Shown: positions 1 through 8,897 of the stretch, piece after piece
How the letters are laid out: each line of letters begins with the position of its first letter
Numbering within the stretch: the first letter of the stretch is position 1
Assembly (NCBI RefSeq): GCF_020687045.1
Contig: NZ_JAJEPW010000033.1
Coordinates: 1 to 33,689, forward strand
Length of the DNA stretch: 33,689 bases
Direction of reading: 5' to 3'
DNA from: Vescimonas cirricatena
Lineage (GTDB): Bacteria > Bacillota > Clostridia > Oscillospirales > Oscillospiraceae
Made by a program: the position numbers and the translations under genes
The notes under the pieces: model-generated
What the model was told of the DNA's origin: nothing
Seen by the model: only the letters and a program-made list of their open reading frames with translations
Database searches by the model: none

Positions 1-111
1 CGGGCGCAGCGGCGCTGCGCAGGAAGGCGACCGGACCGGTTTGCGTTCCGGGGCGGCATATGCCGTTACTGGGGGATCTCCTCCATGGTGAAGGCTTCGA
101 TAATGTCGCCT
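1..111. repeat. Direct repeat, copy 1 (infB 3' end plus downstream)
   Basis: Bases 1-111 match 222-332 at a fixed offset of 221 with only four mismatches (78, 81, 87, 102). Bases 1-77 are identical to 222-298. The repeat covers the last 14 codons and stop of infB and at least 65 bp beyond the stop. The window begins inside the repeat, so its true left end is unknown. Confidence 0.95.
66..110 (-). pseudogene. Detached fragment of the infB 3' end
   Basis: On the minus strand this encodes GDIIEAFTMEEIPQ followed by TAA, exactly the C-terminus of the intact IF-2 gene at 287-2620. All four differences from the intact copy fall on third codon positions and are silent. The fragment has no start or upstream infB sequence: beyond 111 it runs into the hairpin stretch. 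It is most simply a tail left from another infB allele by recombination or insertion, rather than decayed duplicate DNA. It is not expected to encode a protein alone. Confidence 0.8.
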
Positions 112-112
112 G

Positions 113-286
113 CCCCATGAAACGGGGTTTCATGGGGACCCCGGATATGACCCTCTTTGGCGGAAGTGAATTCCGCCAAAGCAAGGTTTTGCTTCGCAAA
201 ACACTTGGACGCACTTGCGTGCGGGCGCAGCGGCGCTGCGCAGGAAGGCGACCGGACCGGTTTGCGTTCCGGGGCGGCATATGCCG
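113..286. repeat. Tiled stem-loop array downstream of infB
   Basis: Nearly every base lies in a short inverted repeat. The stems are 113-123/127-137 (11 bp, loop GGG), 155-165/171-181 (11 bp), 186-192/196-202 (7 bp, loop TTC), 209-213/216-220, 225-231/235-241 (GCGCAGC/GCTGCGC), 251-255/257-261, and the perfect palindrome CGGCATATGCCG at 275-286 just after the infB stop. There is no T tract after any stem, so this is not an ordinary terminator. It may be a mobile non-coding repeat or an RNA-processing/stability region between infB and the next gene, which would usually be rbfA. Stems from 225 onward are also in the copy at 4-65. Confidence 0.8.
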
Positions 287-2620
<2,334 letters not shown>

Positions 2621-2653
2621 ATAGAGCCACCTCCATCTTTGTGATTCGATTCC

Positions 2654-3238
2654 TTACTTACTGGTTTTCGGGGAGCCCTTGCCCTTGTGGACCGGGCGGG
2701 AGCCCGCAAAGCGGGGCCTGTTCCCCTGGGGACGCGGCCCGGGCCGCCGGGGACGGCGGGCGGACCTTTCCGGCTTCTGCGGCGCTTGGGGCGCAGGGGC
2801 CGCTTGAACCGGGGCGGCTTTTTTCTTGCCCCGGCGCAGATTCTTTTCATGCTGGGCCTGCTCCGCCCGGCGCTGGGCCGCGCGAAGGGCCTTTACCTCC
2901 AGCCGCTGGGCCGCCGGGGCGTATCGCTCCGGGTCCAGCGCCGCCAGCTTTTTGACGATGGCCTCGGCAAAGCCGATGTCCGTTATGGCCGCCATGGCGC
3001 AGCTGGTGCGGCCCAGGGCACGGCCCAGCTGGTCCTTGTCAAAGGGCACCGTCAGGCACAGGCATGCCCCGGTCTGGCCGAAGGACATGGCCCGGCGCAC
3101 AGACCCGGCGGCGTTCTGGGCCACCAGGATGACCCGGGCGTCCTTGGCCCGGGCGGCGGAGCCCACCGGCTCCTCGCCGATGGCCACCTGACCGGCCTTT
3201 TTGGCCAGGCCGATCATGGATAAAATGTGTTCTGTCAT
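2654..3238 (-). CDS. L7Ae-family ribosomal/RNA-binding protein (YlxQ-like) with basic tail
   Basis: Residues 1-100 form an L7Ae/L30e/S12e fold (IGLAKKAGQVAIGEE..., ARVILVAQNAAGSVRR...), the kink-turn-binding family found as ylxQ between rnpM and infB in Firmicutes. In Bacillus these proteins are small, about 100 residues. This one carries an extra tail of roughly 80 residues, very rich in Arg, Pro, Ala and Lys and probably disordered, that could bind rRNA. Its ATG overlaps the rnpM stop by four bases, so translation is likely coupled. The RNA target is not known from sequence. Family assignment is firm; the function of the tail is not. Confidence 0.9.
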   Translation of the reverse strand: MTEHILSMIGLAKKAGQVAIGEEPVGSAARAKDARVILVAQNAAGSVRRAMSFGQTGACLCLTVPFDKDQLGRALGRTSCAMAAITDIGFAEAIVKKLAALDPERYAPAAQRLEVKALRAAQRRAEQAQHEKNLRRGKKKAAPVQAAPAPQAPQKPERSARRPRRPGPRPQGNRPRFAGSRPVHKGKGSPKTSK

Positions 3239-3507
3239 GCTTCCGTTTCCATCTGGCGCTCCAGCGCCTCATAAACCTCGTCGGGGATGCTGACCTCCAG
3301 CATCCGGTCCAGCGCCCGGGATTTCCGGGCCTTCTTCAGGCACTGCGGGTCCCGGCACACATAGGCGCCCCGGCCGGACTTCTTGCCGGTGGCGTCCAGC
3401 ACCAGCTGGCCCTCCGGCGTGCGGACCACCCGCAGCAGGTCCTTTTTGTCCCGCTTTTCCCGGCAGCCCACGCACATGCGCTGTGGAATCTTCCGCGGCT
3501 TCTGCAT
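3235..3507 (-). CDS. rnpM: YlxR/RnpM, RNase P modulator (DUF448)
   Basis: This 90-residue protein matches the YlxR family: MCVGCREKRDKKDLLRVVR near the N-terminus and the hallmark GRGAYVCRDPQCLKKA segment near 45-60. In Bacillus the protein binds the RNase P RNA and modulates its activity, hence the newer name RnpM. Paired cysteines (CVGC, and C in VCRDPQC) are present. It lies in the usual slot between nusA and the L7Ae-like gene and overlaps the latter by four bases. An AGGAGG-like site precedes the ATG. Family identification is strong; activity here is by homology. Confidence 0.95.
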   Translation of the reverse strand: MQKPRKIPQRMCVGCREKRDKKDLLRVVRTPEGQLVLDATGKKSGRGAYVCRDPQCLKKARKSRALDRMLEVSIPDEVYEALERQMETEA

Positions 3508-3531
3508 GATGGTCCTCCTTTCCTGTATCGC

Positions 3532-4587
3532 TTACTCCCCGGTATAGGAAGCGGGCTTGATGTCGATCTTGTACCCGGTGAGACGGGCGGCCAGGCGGGC
3601 GTTCTGCCCCTCCTTGCCGATGGCCAGGCTCAGCTGGTCGTCGGGGACGATGACCCGGCAGAGCTTGCCCTCGTCGGACAGGCGCACCTCCACCACGTCG
3701 GCGGGAGCCAGGGCGGCGGCGATGTATTCGGCGGGGTCGTCGGAATACTTGATGATGTCGATCTTCTCGCCCCGCAGCTCGTTGACCACGGCGGCCACCC
3801 GCTGGCCCTTGGGGCCCACGCAGGCGCCGATGGGGTCCACGTTCTCGTCGGAGGACCACACGGCCATCTTGGTGCGGCTGCCGGCCTCACGGGCGATGGA
3901 GCGGATCTCCACGGTACCGTCGTAGATCTCGGGCACCTCCAGCTCAAACAGGCGCTTCACCAGGCCTGGATGGGTCCGGGACACCATCACCTGGGGACCC
4001 CGGGTGGTGCGGCGGACCTCCACCAGATAGACCTTTACCAGCTGCCCCTCGGTAAGCTCCTCGCCGGGGACCTGCTCGTTGGAGCCCATAAGGCCCTCGG
4101 TGGCCTCGCTGCCGGAGCCGATGCGCAGATGCACGGTGCCCCGGGGGTCGATGCGGTGGACGGTGCCGGTGAGGATCTCGTGCTCCTTGGAGCCCCACTC
4201 GTCATAGATCATGCCGTGCTCCGCCTCCCGCAGGCCCTGGATGATGACCTGCTTGCCGTTTCCGGCGGCGATGCGGCCGAACTCCACGTTCTTCACGGGG
4301 ATGTTCACCACGCCGCCCAGCTGATACTTGGCGGACATGGCCCGGGCGTCCTCCAGAGAGATCTGGGAGCCGGGGTTCTCCACCTCCTCCACGATCTCCT
4401 TCTGCACGTACATCCGCAGGTCCTTCTTCTCCTCGTTGACGTCCACGATGACGTTCTCCACGCCCTCGTGGTCCTTCTTATAGGCGGCGGTCAGGGCCTG
4501 GATGATCTTGCCCATCATGAAGTCCTGGGGAATACCGCGTTCCTTTTCCAGCAATTCCAGCGCGGCAAAGATTTCTTCGCATTTCAT
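3532..4587 (-). CDS. nusA: Transcription termination/antitermination factor NusA
   Basis: NusA binds RNA polymerase and nascent RNA and controls pausing, termination and antitermination. The 351-residue protein has the N-terminal polymerase-binding domain (about 1-125), an S1 domain (about 130-200, starting near LTGTVHRIDPRGTVHLRIG), and tandem KH domains (KH1 near VGPKGQRVAAVVNELRGEKI, KH2 near LAIGKEGQNARLAARLTGYK). It ends soon after KH2, as in most Firmicutes, without the acidic repeats of proteobacterial NusA. It sits 24 bases upstream of rnpM and is read with rimP. Confidence 0.98.
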   Translation of the reverse strand: MKCEEIFAALELLEKERGIPQDFMMGKIIQALTAAYKKDHEGVENVIVDVNEEKKDLRMYVQKEIVEEVENPGSQISLEDARAMSAKYQLGGVVNIPVKNVEFGRIAAGNGKQVIIQGLREAEHGMIYDEWGSKEHEILTGTVHRIDPRGTVHLRIGSGSEATEGLMGSNEQVPGEELTEGQLVKVYLVEVRRTTRGPQVMVSRTHPGLVKRLFELEVPEIYDGTVEIRSIAREAGSRTKMAVWSSDENVDPIGACVGPKGQRVAAVVNELRGEKIDIIKYSDDPAEYIAAALAPADVVEVRLSDEGKLCRVIVPDDQLSLAIGKEGQNARLAARLTGYKIDIKPASYTGE

Positions 4588-4615
4588 GGTATTTCTCCTA
4601 TTCTATACTGTATCG

Positions 4616-5074
4616 TCAGAATTCCACACGCAGACGGACCAGGGCCAGCTCCGGCTTCTCGAACCGCAGAGGCTCCGCCCCGCCCATATCCAGCAGCACG
4701 GCCCCGTTGTCGTACCCCGCCAGCACACCGGCAAACTCCTTGCGCCCGTCCTTGGGCTTGTAGGTTTTCACCAGCACCGGGGAGCCCAGGAACCTTTCAA
4801 AGTCCGAGGGGCGCTTCAAGGGGCGCTCGGCCCCGGCGGAGGACACCTCAAAGGTATAGCTGCCCTCGATGGGGTCCGCCTGGTCCAGCAGGTCGCTGAC
4901 CTTGCGGCTGACGGCCTCGCAGTCCAGAATGTCCACGCCGCCGTCCTTGTCCAGATACAGCCGCAGATACCACTGACCGGCCTCCCGGACGTATTCCACG
5001 TCCCACAGGGTGCAGCCCTGCTCCGCCACGGCGGGCGCGGCCAGCTCCGCCACCAGCTCCGTTACCTTTTTCAT
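4616..5074 (-). CDS. rimP: Ribosome maturation factor RimP
   Basis: RimP assists assembly of the 30S subunit. The protein has the N-terminal alpha/beta domain (CTLWDVEYVREAGQWYLRLYLD, with DGGVDILDCEAVSRKVSDLLD and the conserved YTFEVSSAGAERPL) and a C-terminal Sm-like barrel. The frame is open to 5149, but the start is taken at the ATG 5072-5074: AGGAGG (5081-5086) lies just upstream and the family begins close to MKKVTELV. This gives 152 residues, the normal size. It is first in the minus-strand operon and has its own promoter at 5179-5207. Confidence 0.95.
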   Translation of the reverse strand: MKKVTELVAELAAPAVAEQGCTLWDVEYVREAGQWYLRLYLDKDGGVDILDCEAVSRKVSDLLDQADPIEGSYTFEVSSAGAERPLKRPSDFERFLGSPVLVKTYKPKDGRKEFAGVLAGYDNGAVLLDMGGAEPLRFEKPELALVRLRVEF

Positions 5075-5178
5075 GCCGGACCTCCTGTCTTTTCCGGAAT
5101 TTTTAAGGGGGCAAATTTGCCCAAGAAAAAGAGCGGACAAACTGTCCACTCTCCGTCAACACTTCCTTACTATGCAGT

Positions 5179-5207
5179 AGTTTACCACAAAAACACTCCC
5201 AGCGCAA
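5179..5207 (-). promoter_or_regulatory. Sigma-A promoter of the rimP-nusA-infB operon
   Basis: On the minus strand TTGCGC (5202-5207) and TAAACT (5179-5184) are separated by 17 bp, with TGG directly before the -10 giving an extended -10. The untranslated leader of about 100 nt contains a short stem (GGACA/TGTCC near 5135-5150). Confidence 0.7.
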
Positions 5208-5257
5208 GAGTTTTTTCCCGGAAAATGGCGGGATTTTCCGGGGGTTTTACGCCGAAC

Positions 5258-5293
5258 GGGGCCGAACAGGCGGAATCCCGTCTGTCCGGCCCC
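5258..5293 (-). terminator. Stem-loop after the zinc-ribbon membrane gene
   Basis: Twelve-base arms 5258-5269 (GGGGCCGAACAG) and 5282-5293 (CTGTCCGGCCCC) pair with one mismatch. It lies 21 bases past the stop of the upstream minus-strand gene. The T tract is poor, so termination is possible but not certain. A second stem (GGAAAAT/ATTTTCC) lies near 5219-5238, ahead of the rimP promoter. Confidence 0.5.
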
Positions 5294-5313
5294 GGGAGCA
5301 GAGAAAAACTCCG

Positions 5314-5793
5314 TCACGGCTGATCGAAAAATGCTTCCGCCCCGCACTTCTGGCAGTAGTCCTTGCCGGAAGGGTTCATGTGGTCGCAGAACATGCATTT
5401 CCAGCTGCCGTCCGGCCGCCGTTTGGTTTTAGGCTGGCCCTCGTCGCTGCAATCCGGTTCCGGCTCCGGCTCCGCATTCGGCTCCGTATGGGACTCTGCG
5501 GGCCGCTGGGGCTTCCGTCCTCCCTTTTTGCCGCCCTGGCTGCGGGCCTCCAGGTCCGATACCTTGTCGATGAGTTCACCGTAGCCGTACAGAAGAAGAT
5601 ATTGCAGCCTGGCGCTGGAATAGACCCAGATGATGACGATGATGCCCGCAATGATCGCAGGCGCCACCAGATCCTCATTGTTGGATCCTACAGCTGCAAC
5701 CGCCGCTATGACCAGAACGGCCATCAGCAAAGTCCGACGGATGACTAGGAAGCGGACACGACGTTTGATCTCTTCTCCCACTCTTTCGTACAT
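5314..5793 (-). CDS. Small two-helix membrane protein with C-terminal zinc ribbon
   Basis: I do not recognise a named family. The 159-residue protein starts MYERVGEEIKRRVRF, has two hydrophobic helices (about 15-36 and 43-60), a charged coiled-looking stretch (LIDKVSDLEARSQ), a disordered Pro/Glu/Lys-rich linker, and a C-terminal zinc ribbon with CMFC and CQKC pairs about 133-151 (rubredoxin/Ran-type knuckle). The frame is open 24 codons further up. The ATG at 5793 is preferred because GGAGG (5803-5807) is well placed and the upstream part overlaps the promoter. It is divergent from the XRE gene and probably controlled by it through the operator at 5840-5858. The role is unknown. Confidence 0.75.
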   Translation of the reverse strand: MYERVGEEIKRRVRFLVIRRTLLMAVLVIAAVAAVGSNNEDLVAPAIIAGIIVIIWVYSSARLQYLLLYGYGELIDKVSDLEARSQGGKKGGRKPQRPAESHTEPNAEPEPEPDCSDEGQPKTKRRPDGSWKCMFCDHMNPSGKDYCQKCGAEAFFDQP

Positions 5794-5836
5794 TTTCCAT
5801 AACCTCCCTGTATTGTCAATACATGTATCCAATCCC

Positions 5837-5865
5837 AGTGTAGCGCATTTTGCGCTACTTATCAA
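5837..5865 (-). promoter_or_regulatory. Promoter of the zinc-ribbon membrane gene
   Basis: Minus-strand TTGATA (5860-5865) and TACACT (5837-5842) are exactly 17 bp apart. The spacer is almost entirely filled by the inverted repeat described at 5840-5858. Confidence 0.75.
5840..5858. promoter_or_regulatory. Operator-like inverted repeat between -35 and -10
   Basis: GTAGCGCA and TGCGCTAC face each other across three T bases. A related half-site, with CAAAATGCGCTGTG and a one-base difference in the arm, lies at 5871-5884, ahead of the XRE gene. Position inside the promoter spacer suits repression by steric block. The neighbouring XRE protein is the obvious candidate ligand (inference). Confidence 0.65.
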
Positions 5866-5910
5866 TAGAACAAAATGCGCTGTGTTACTCTATATCCGAG
5901 GTGAGTGAGC

Positions 5911-6126
5911 ATGGCATATCAGCGTCTGCGTGATCTGCGGGAAGATCGGGACCTGCTGCAGCGGCAGGTGGCAGAGCGCCTGCGCTGCTCCCAGCGGGTC
6001 TACAGTAACTATGAGCGGGGAGAGCGGGATATCCCCACGGATATACTGATCCGCCTGTCAGAGTTCTATGATGTATCCGTGGATTATCTGCTGGGGCTGA
6101 CGAATAACCCAAGAAGAAATGATTGA
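5911..6126 (+). CDS. XRE-family HTH transcriptional regulator
   Basis: This 71-residue protein is essentially one Cro/CI-type helix-turn-helix: LRDLREDRDLLQRQVAERL then CSQRVYSNYERGERDIPTD and the typical closing LIRLSEFYDVSVDYLLGLT. No ligand or dimerisation domain follows, as in many small phage-like or plasmid-like repressors. The ATG at 5911 has GAGGTGAG upstream. A GTG two codons earlier would overlap the ribosome site and is less likely. It is divergent from the membrane/zinc-ribbon gene, with repeat half-sites between them, which suggests it represses that gene and perhaps itself. The inducing signal is unknown. Confidence 0.92.
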   Translation: MAYQRLRDLREDRDLLQRQVAERLRCSQRVYSNYERGERDIPTDILIRLSEFYDVSVDYLLGLTNNPRRND

Positions 6127-6147
6127 GCAATTACACGAAAATCCGTT

Positions 6148-6188
6148 GAAAAAGCCTGTGTATTCACACCGAATACACAGGCTTTTTC
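6148..6188. terminator. Bidirectional terminator
   Basis: A perfect 18-bp stem (6148-6165 and 6171-6188) with loop ACACC is bounded by A5 and T5 tracts, so it works in both directions. It separates the XRE gene from the convergent GTPase-NYN gene, whose stop codon overlaps its right edge. Confidence 0.92.
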
Positions 6189-8763
6189 AGCTCTTATTTA
6201 TCCGCTGGCCGATGGTGCTGCCGCCGGACTGGTGCATGGTTTTCAGAATTTCCGCGATCTGGCCGGCGGCCTCGGACACCTGGTGGCCAAACTCCGCCGA
6301 GGACATGCGCATGGCCCCGGTGCGCACCGCCGACAGCTGGATCAGCCCGTCGGAGGTCACCACCCGGACGTGGTCGTTTTTTCCCACCTGCTGCAAAAAC
6401 CGCTCAATGTACATATCGCCGGTTTCCCGCTCCCGGGTGTATACCACATGGATGCCCCGGTAGTCGAACTTCTCCCCGGTATTGCCGGGGACCTTGTACC
6501 CGTCGAACACCAGCACCACCCGGGTGTGGGTGAAGGCGGCCCAGCCGCACAGGGTGTCCATCAGCCGCTCCCGGGCGGCGGACAGGTCCCGGTCCGCCAG
6601 GGCGTGGAGCTCCTCCCAGTCGAAGATCACGTTGTAGCCGTCCACCACATAGCAGCGCTGGCCGATCTCCCGCAGGCCGGTATCGGCAGGGGCTTCCCGC
6701 TTCTCCGGCGCACGGTACAGGGGACGGCGCACGGGGCCGAACTCCCGGGTCATGATGGCCTCCAGCTCCGCATCGTCCAGGCGGATGCACCGGCGGCGCA
6801 CCGGCGTGTCCTCCCGGGGCTTTTCCAGGCAGCCGGGCAGGTGCATATACTCCGGCACCTTGTCCCACTTCACGGTGAAGCCGCCGCCGTGGGCGCAGAA
6901 CACGGAGTCCGGCGTGTTGTCCGGGTCGGCCTCCGGGTCATAGTCCGCCGCCGCGATCACGGCCTCCGGATCATGGCAGGGGCCGTAGCCCGCCGGTTCC
7001 AGGGACAGGCGGCCCCGGCCGCCGGTATAGGACGCCACCTCCTGGGCATAGTCGTCAAACTCCGTCACCGGCACCCGGCCCCGCAGCAAGGTCAGGTCCC
7101 CGGCCTCCTCCGGGGTGTCGAAGCTGCCGCTGCGCAGGCGCACATCGTTGATGGCCCGGCCCAGCTGCTCCGGCGGTACCTCCAGCCGGAAGGCGTAATA
7201 CGGCTCCAGCAGGCGGCTTTTAGCCTGCATCAGCCCCTGGCGCACCGCCCGATAGGTGGCCTGGCGGAAGTCGCCTCCCTCGGTGTGCTTCACATGGGCC
7301 CGGCCGGACATCAGGGTGATCTTCACGTCGGTGATGGCGGAGCCGGTGAGGACTCCCAGGTGGTCCTTCTCCTGCAGATGGGTCAGGATCAGCCGCTGCC
7401 AATTCCGGTCCAGCTGGTCCTCGCTGCATCGGGTGGCCGTCACCACGCCGCTGCCCTGGGGCAGGGGCTCCAGCAGCAGGTGCACCTCCGCATAGTGCCG
7501 CAGGGGCTCAAAGTGGCCCACGCCCTCCACGGGGCCGTCGATGGTCTCCTTATACAAAACCCGGCCCCGGTCCAGGTCGATCTCCACGCCGAAGCGCTCC
7601 GACACCAGGCTTTTGAGAATTTCCGCCTGGATGCGGCCCATCAGGGACACATGAATCTCCCCTCCGTGGGAGGTGAAGCGCAGCTGAGGGTCCTCCTCCT
7701 CCAACTGGCGCAGCTGGGGCAGCAGGGTGCGGCTGTCGCAGTCCGGCGGCAGGGCCACCCGATAGCGCATCACCGGCTCCAGCACCGGCCGGACGCCGGA
7801 TTCCTCCGCCCCCAGGCCCTGGCCGCCGCAGGTGGCCGTCAGTCCCTGGACGGCGCACACGCCTCCGGCGGGGACCTGGTCCACCGCCCGGAACCGGCCG
7901 CCGCTGTAAAGGCGCAGCTGGGCGGCCTTCTCCTGGTGCCCGGCATAGGGCACGGCGTCCCGGACCCGCAGGGTCCCGCCGGTGACCTTCAGGTGGGTCA
8001 GGCGCTTGCCCTGGGGGTCGTGGCTGATCTTGAACACCCGGGCGGAGAAGGCAGCGGGATAGGCAGGAGGCTCCACATACCGGGCCAGCCCCTCCAGAAA
8101 TTCGTCGATGCCCTCCAGCTTCAGCCCGGAGCCGAACCAGCAGGGAAAAACCAGCCGCCGCCCCACCAGCTGCCGCACCAGGGCGTCGGGGACCTCTCCG
8201 CCGTCCAGATACGCCTCCAGGGCATCCTCCCGGCAGGTGGCCAGCTGCTCCATGCGCCGCTCCCGGTCCGCGGGGGTGAAGTCCACGCACCCCTCCCCCA
8301 GTTCATGGCGCAGATGCTCCATCATCTGCCCCCGGCCGCAGCGGCCGAAGTCCATTTTCGTCACGAAGAGAAACGTGGGGATCCGGTACAGCTCCAGCAG
8401 CCGCCACAGGGTGCGGGTGTGGGCCTGGACGCCGTCGGCGCCGCTGATCACCAGAATGGCATAGTCCAGCACCGACAGGGTACGCTCCATCTCGGCGGAG
8501 AAGTCCACATGGCCCGGGGTGTCCAGCAGAGTCACCTCCAGATCCCCGATGGGCAGCTCCGCCTGGCTGGAAAAGATGGTGATGCCCCGCTCCCGCTCCA
8601 GCAGATGGCTGTCCATGGCGGCGCTGCCGTGGTCCACCCGGCCCAGCTTCCGCAGCCGGCCGGTGCGGTAGAGCATGGCCTCGGCCAGGGTGGTTTTGCC
8701 CGCGTCCACATGGGCGGTGATGCCGATGACCACCCGGCGGGCCTGGTTGCTGTTTGTATCCAT
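6187..8763 (-). CDS. Tet(M)-like translational GTPase fused to a NYN/YacP (Rae1-like) RNase domain
   Basis: The 858-residue protein combines two ribosome-acting modules. Residues 10-690 resemble EF-G-like ribosomal protection proteins: G1 AHVDAGKTT near 16-24, RGIT near 61, G3 DTPGHVDF near 80, G4 TKMD near 135 (Thr where Asn is usual), and the domain V loop YTGGRGRLSLE. Residues about 700-845 are a NYN domain of the YacP/Rae1 family: VVDGYNVI, VVLVFDGYKVPG, ETGDMYIERF and VRVVTSDGLIQ keep the acidic residues expected at the active site. Rae1 of Bacillus cleaves mRNA in the ribosomal A site. The ATG at 8763 fits the family N-terminus; the frame is open 30 codons further up. Tetracycline resistance is not implied. 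A role in clearing or cutting stalled translation complexes is inference. Confidence 0.9.
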   Translation of the reverse strand: MDTNSNQARRVVIGITAHVDAGKTTLAEAMLYRTGRLRKLGRVDHGSAAMDSHLLERERGITIFSSQAELPIGDLEVTLLDTPGHVDFSAEMERTLSVLDYAILVISGADGVQAHTRTLWRLLELYRIPTFLFVTKMDFGRCGRGQMMEHLRHELGEGCVDFTPADRERRMEQLATCREDALEAYLDGGEVPDALVRQLVGRRLVFPCWFGSGLKLEGIDEFLEGLARYVEPPAYPAAFSARVFKISHDPQGKRLTHLKVTGGTLRVRDAVPYAGHQEKAAQLRLYSGGRFRAVDQVPAGGVCAVQGLTATCGGQGLGAEESGVRPVLEPVMRYRVALPPDCDSRTLLPQLRQLEEEDPQLRFTSHGGEIHVSLMGRIQAEILKSLVSERFGVEIDLDRGRVLYKETIDGPVEGVGHFEPLRHYAEVHLLLEPLPQGSGVVTATRCSEDQLDRNWQRLILTHLQEKDHLGVLTGSAITDVKITLMSGRAHVKHTEGGDFRQATYRAVRQGLMQAKSRLLEPYYAFRLEVPPEQLGRAINDVRLRSGSFDTPEEAGDLTLLRGRVPVTEFDDYAQEVASYTGGRGRLSLEPAGYGPCHDPEAVIAAADYDPEADPDNTPDSVFCAHGGGFTVKWDKVPEYMHLPGCLEKPREDTPVRRRCIRLDDAELEAIMTREFGPVRRPLYRAPEKREAPADTGLREIGQRCYVVDGYNVIFDWEELHALADRDLSAARERLMDTLCGWAAFTHTRVVLVFDGYKVPGNTGEKFDYRGIHVVYTRERETGDMYIERFLQQVGKNDHVRVVTSDGLIQLSAVRTGAMRMSSAEFGHQVSEAAGQIAEILKTMHQSGGSTIGQRINKS

Positions 8764-8794
8764 ATGCAAAACCTGCTTTGTCTCATTTTTCTCT

Positions 8795-8823
8795 ATTATG
8801 GCAGATACCGTCCCGGCTTGCAA
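8795..8823 (-). promoter_or_regulatory. Promoter of the GTPase-NYN gene
   Basis: Minus-strand TTGCAA (8818-8823) and CATAAT (8795-8800) are 17 bp apart. The -35 sits in the palindrome CTTGCAAG (8817-8824). The start would be about 25-30 bases before the ATG. Confidence 0.75.
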
Positions 8824-8837
8824 GGGCGGATTTTTTC

Positions 8838-8866
8838 TTGCCCGGCGGGGCAAATCGTGCTATGAT
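8838..8866 (+). promoter_or_regulatory. Promoter of the DUF4317 gene with overlapping inverted repeat
   Basis: TTGCCC (8838-8843) and TATGAT (8861-8866) are 17 bp apart, with TGC before the -10. The -35 is the left arm of TTGCCC-GGCG-GGGCAA (8838-8853), a possible operator. The two divergent -35 boxes are only 14 bp apart, so one protein could control both genes. Confidence 0.75.
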
Positions 8867-8897
8867 GAGAGAAAATTGCCTGTGGGAGGAAGAACGG

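Noticed and set aside
6187..8763. Calling the GTPase a tetracycline resistance gene
   Set aside because: Similarity to Tet(M) is clear, but the protein is diverged, carries an extra nuclease domain, and sits in a chromosomal context with no mobile DNA. Resistance cannot be claimed.
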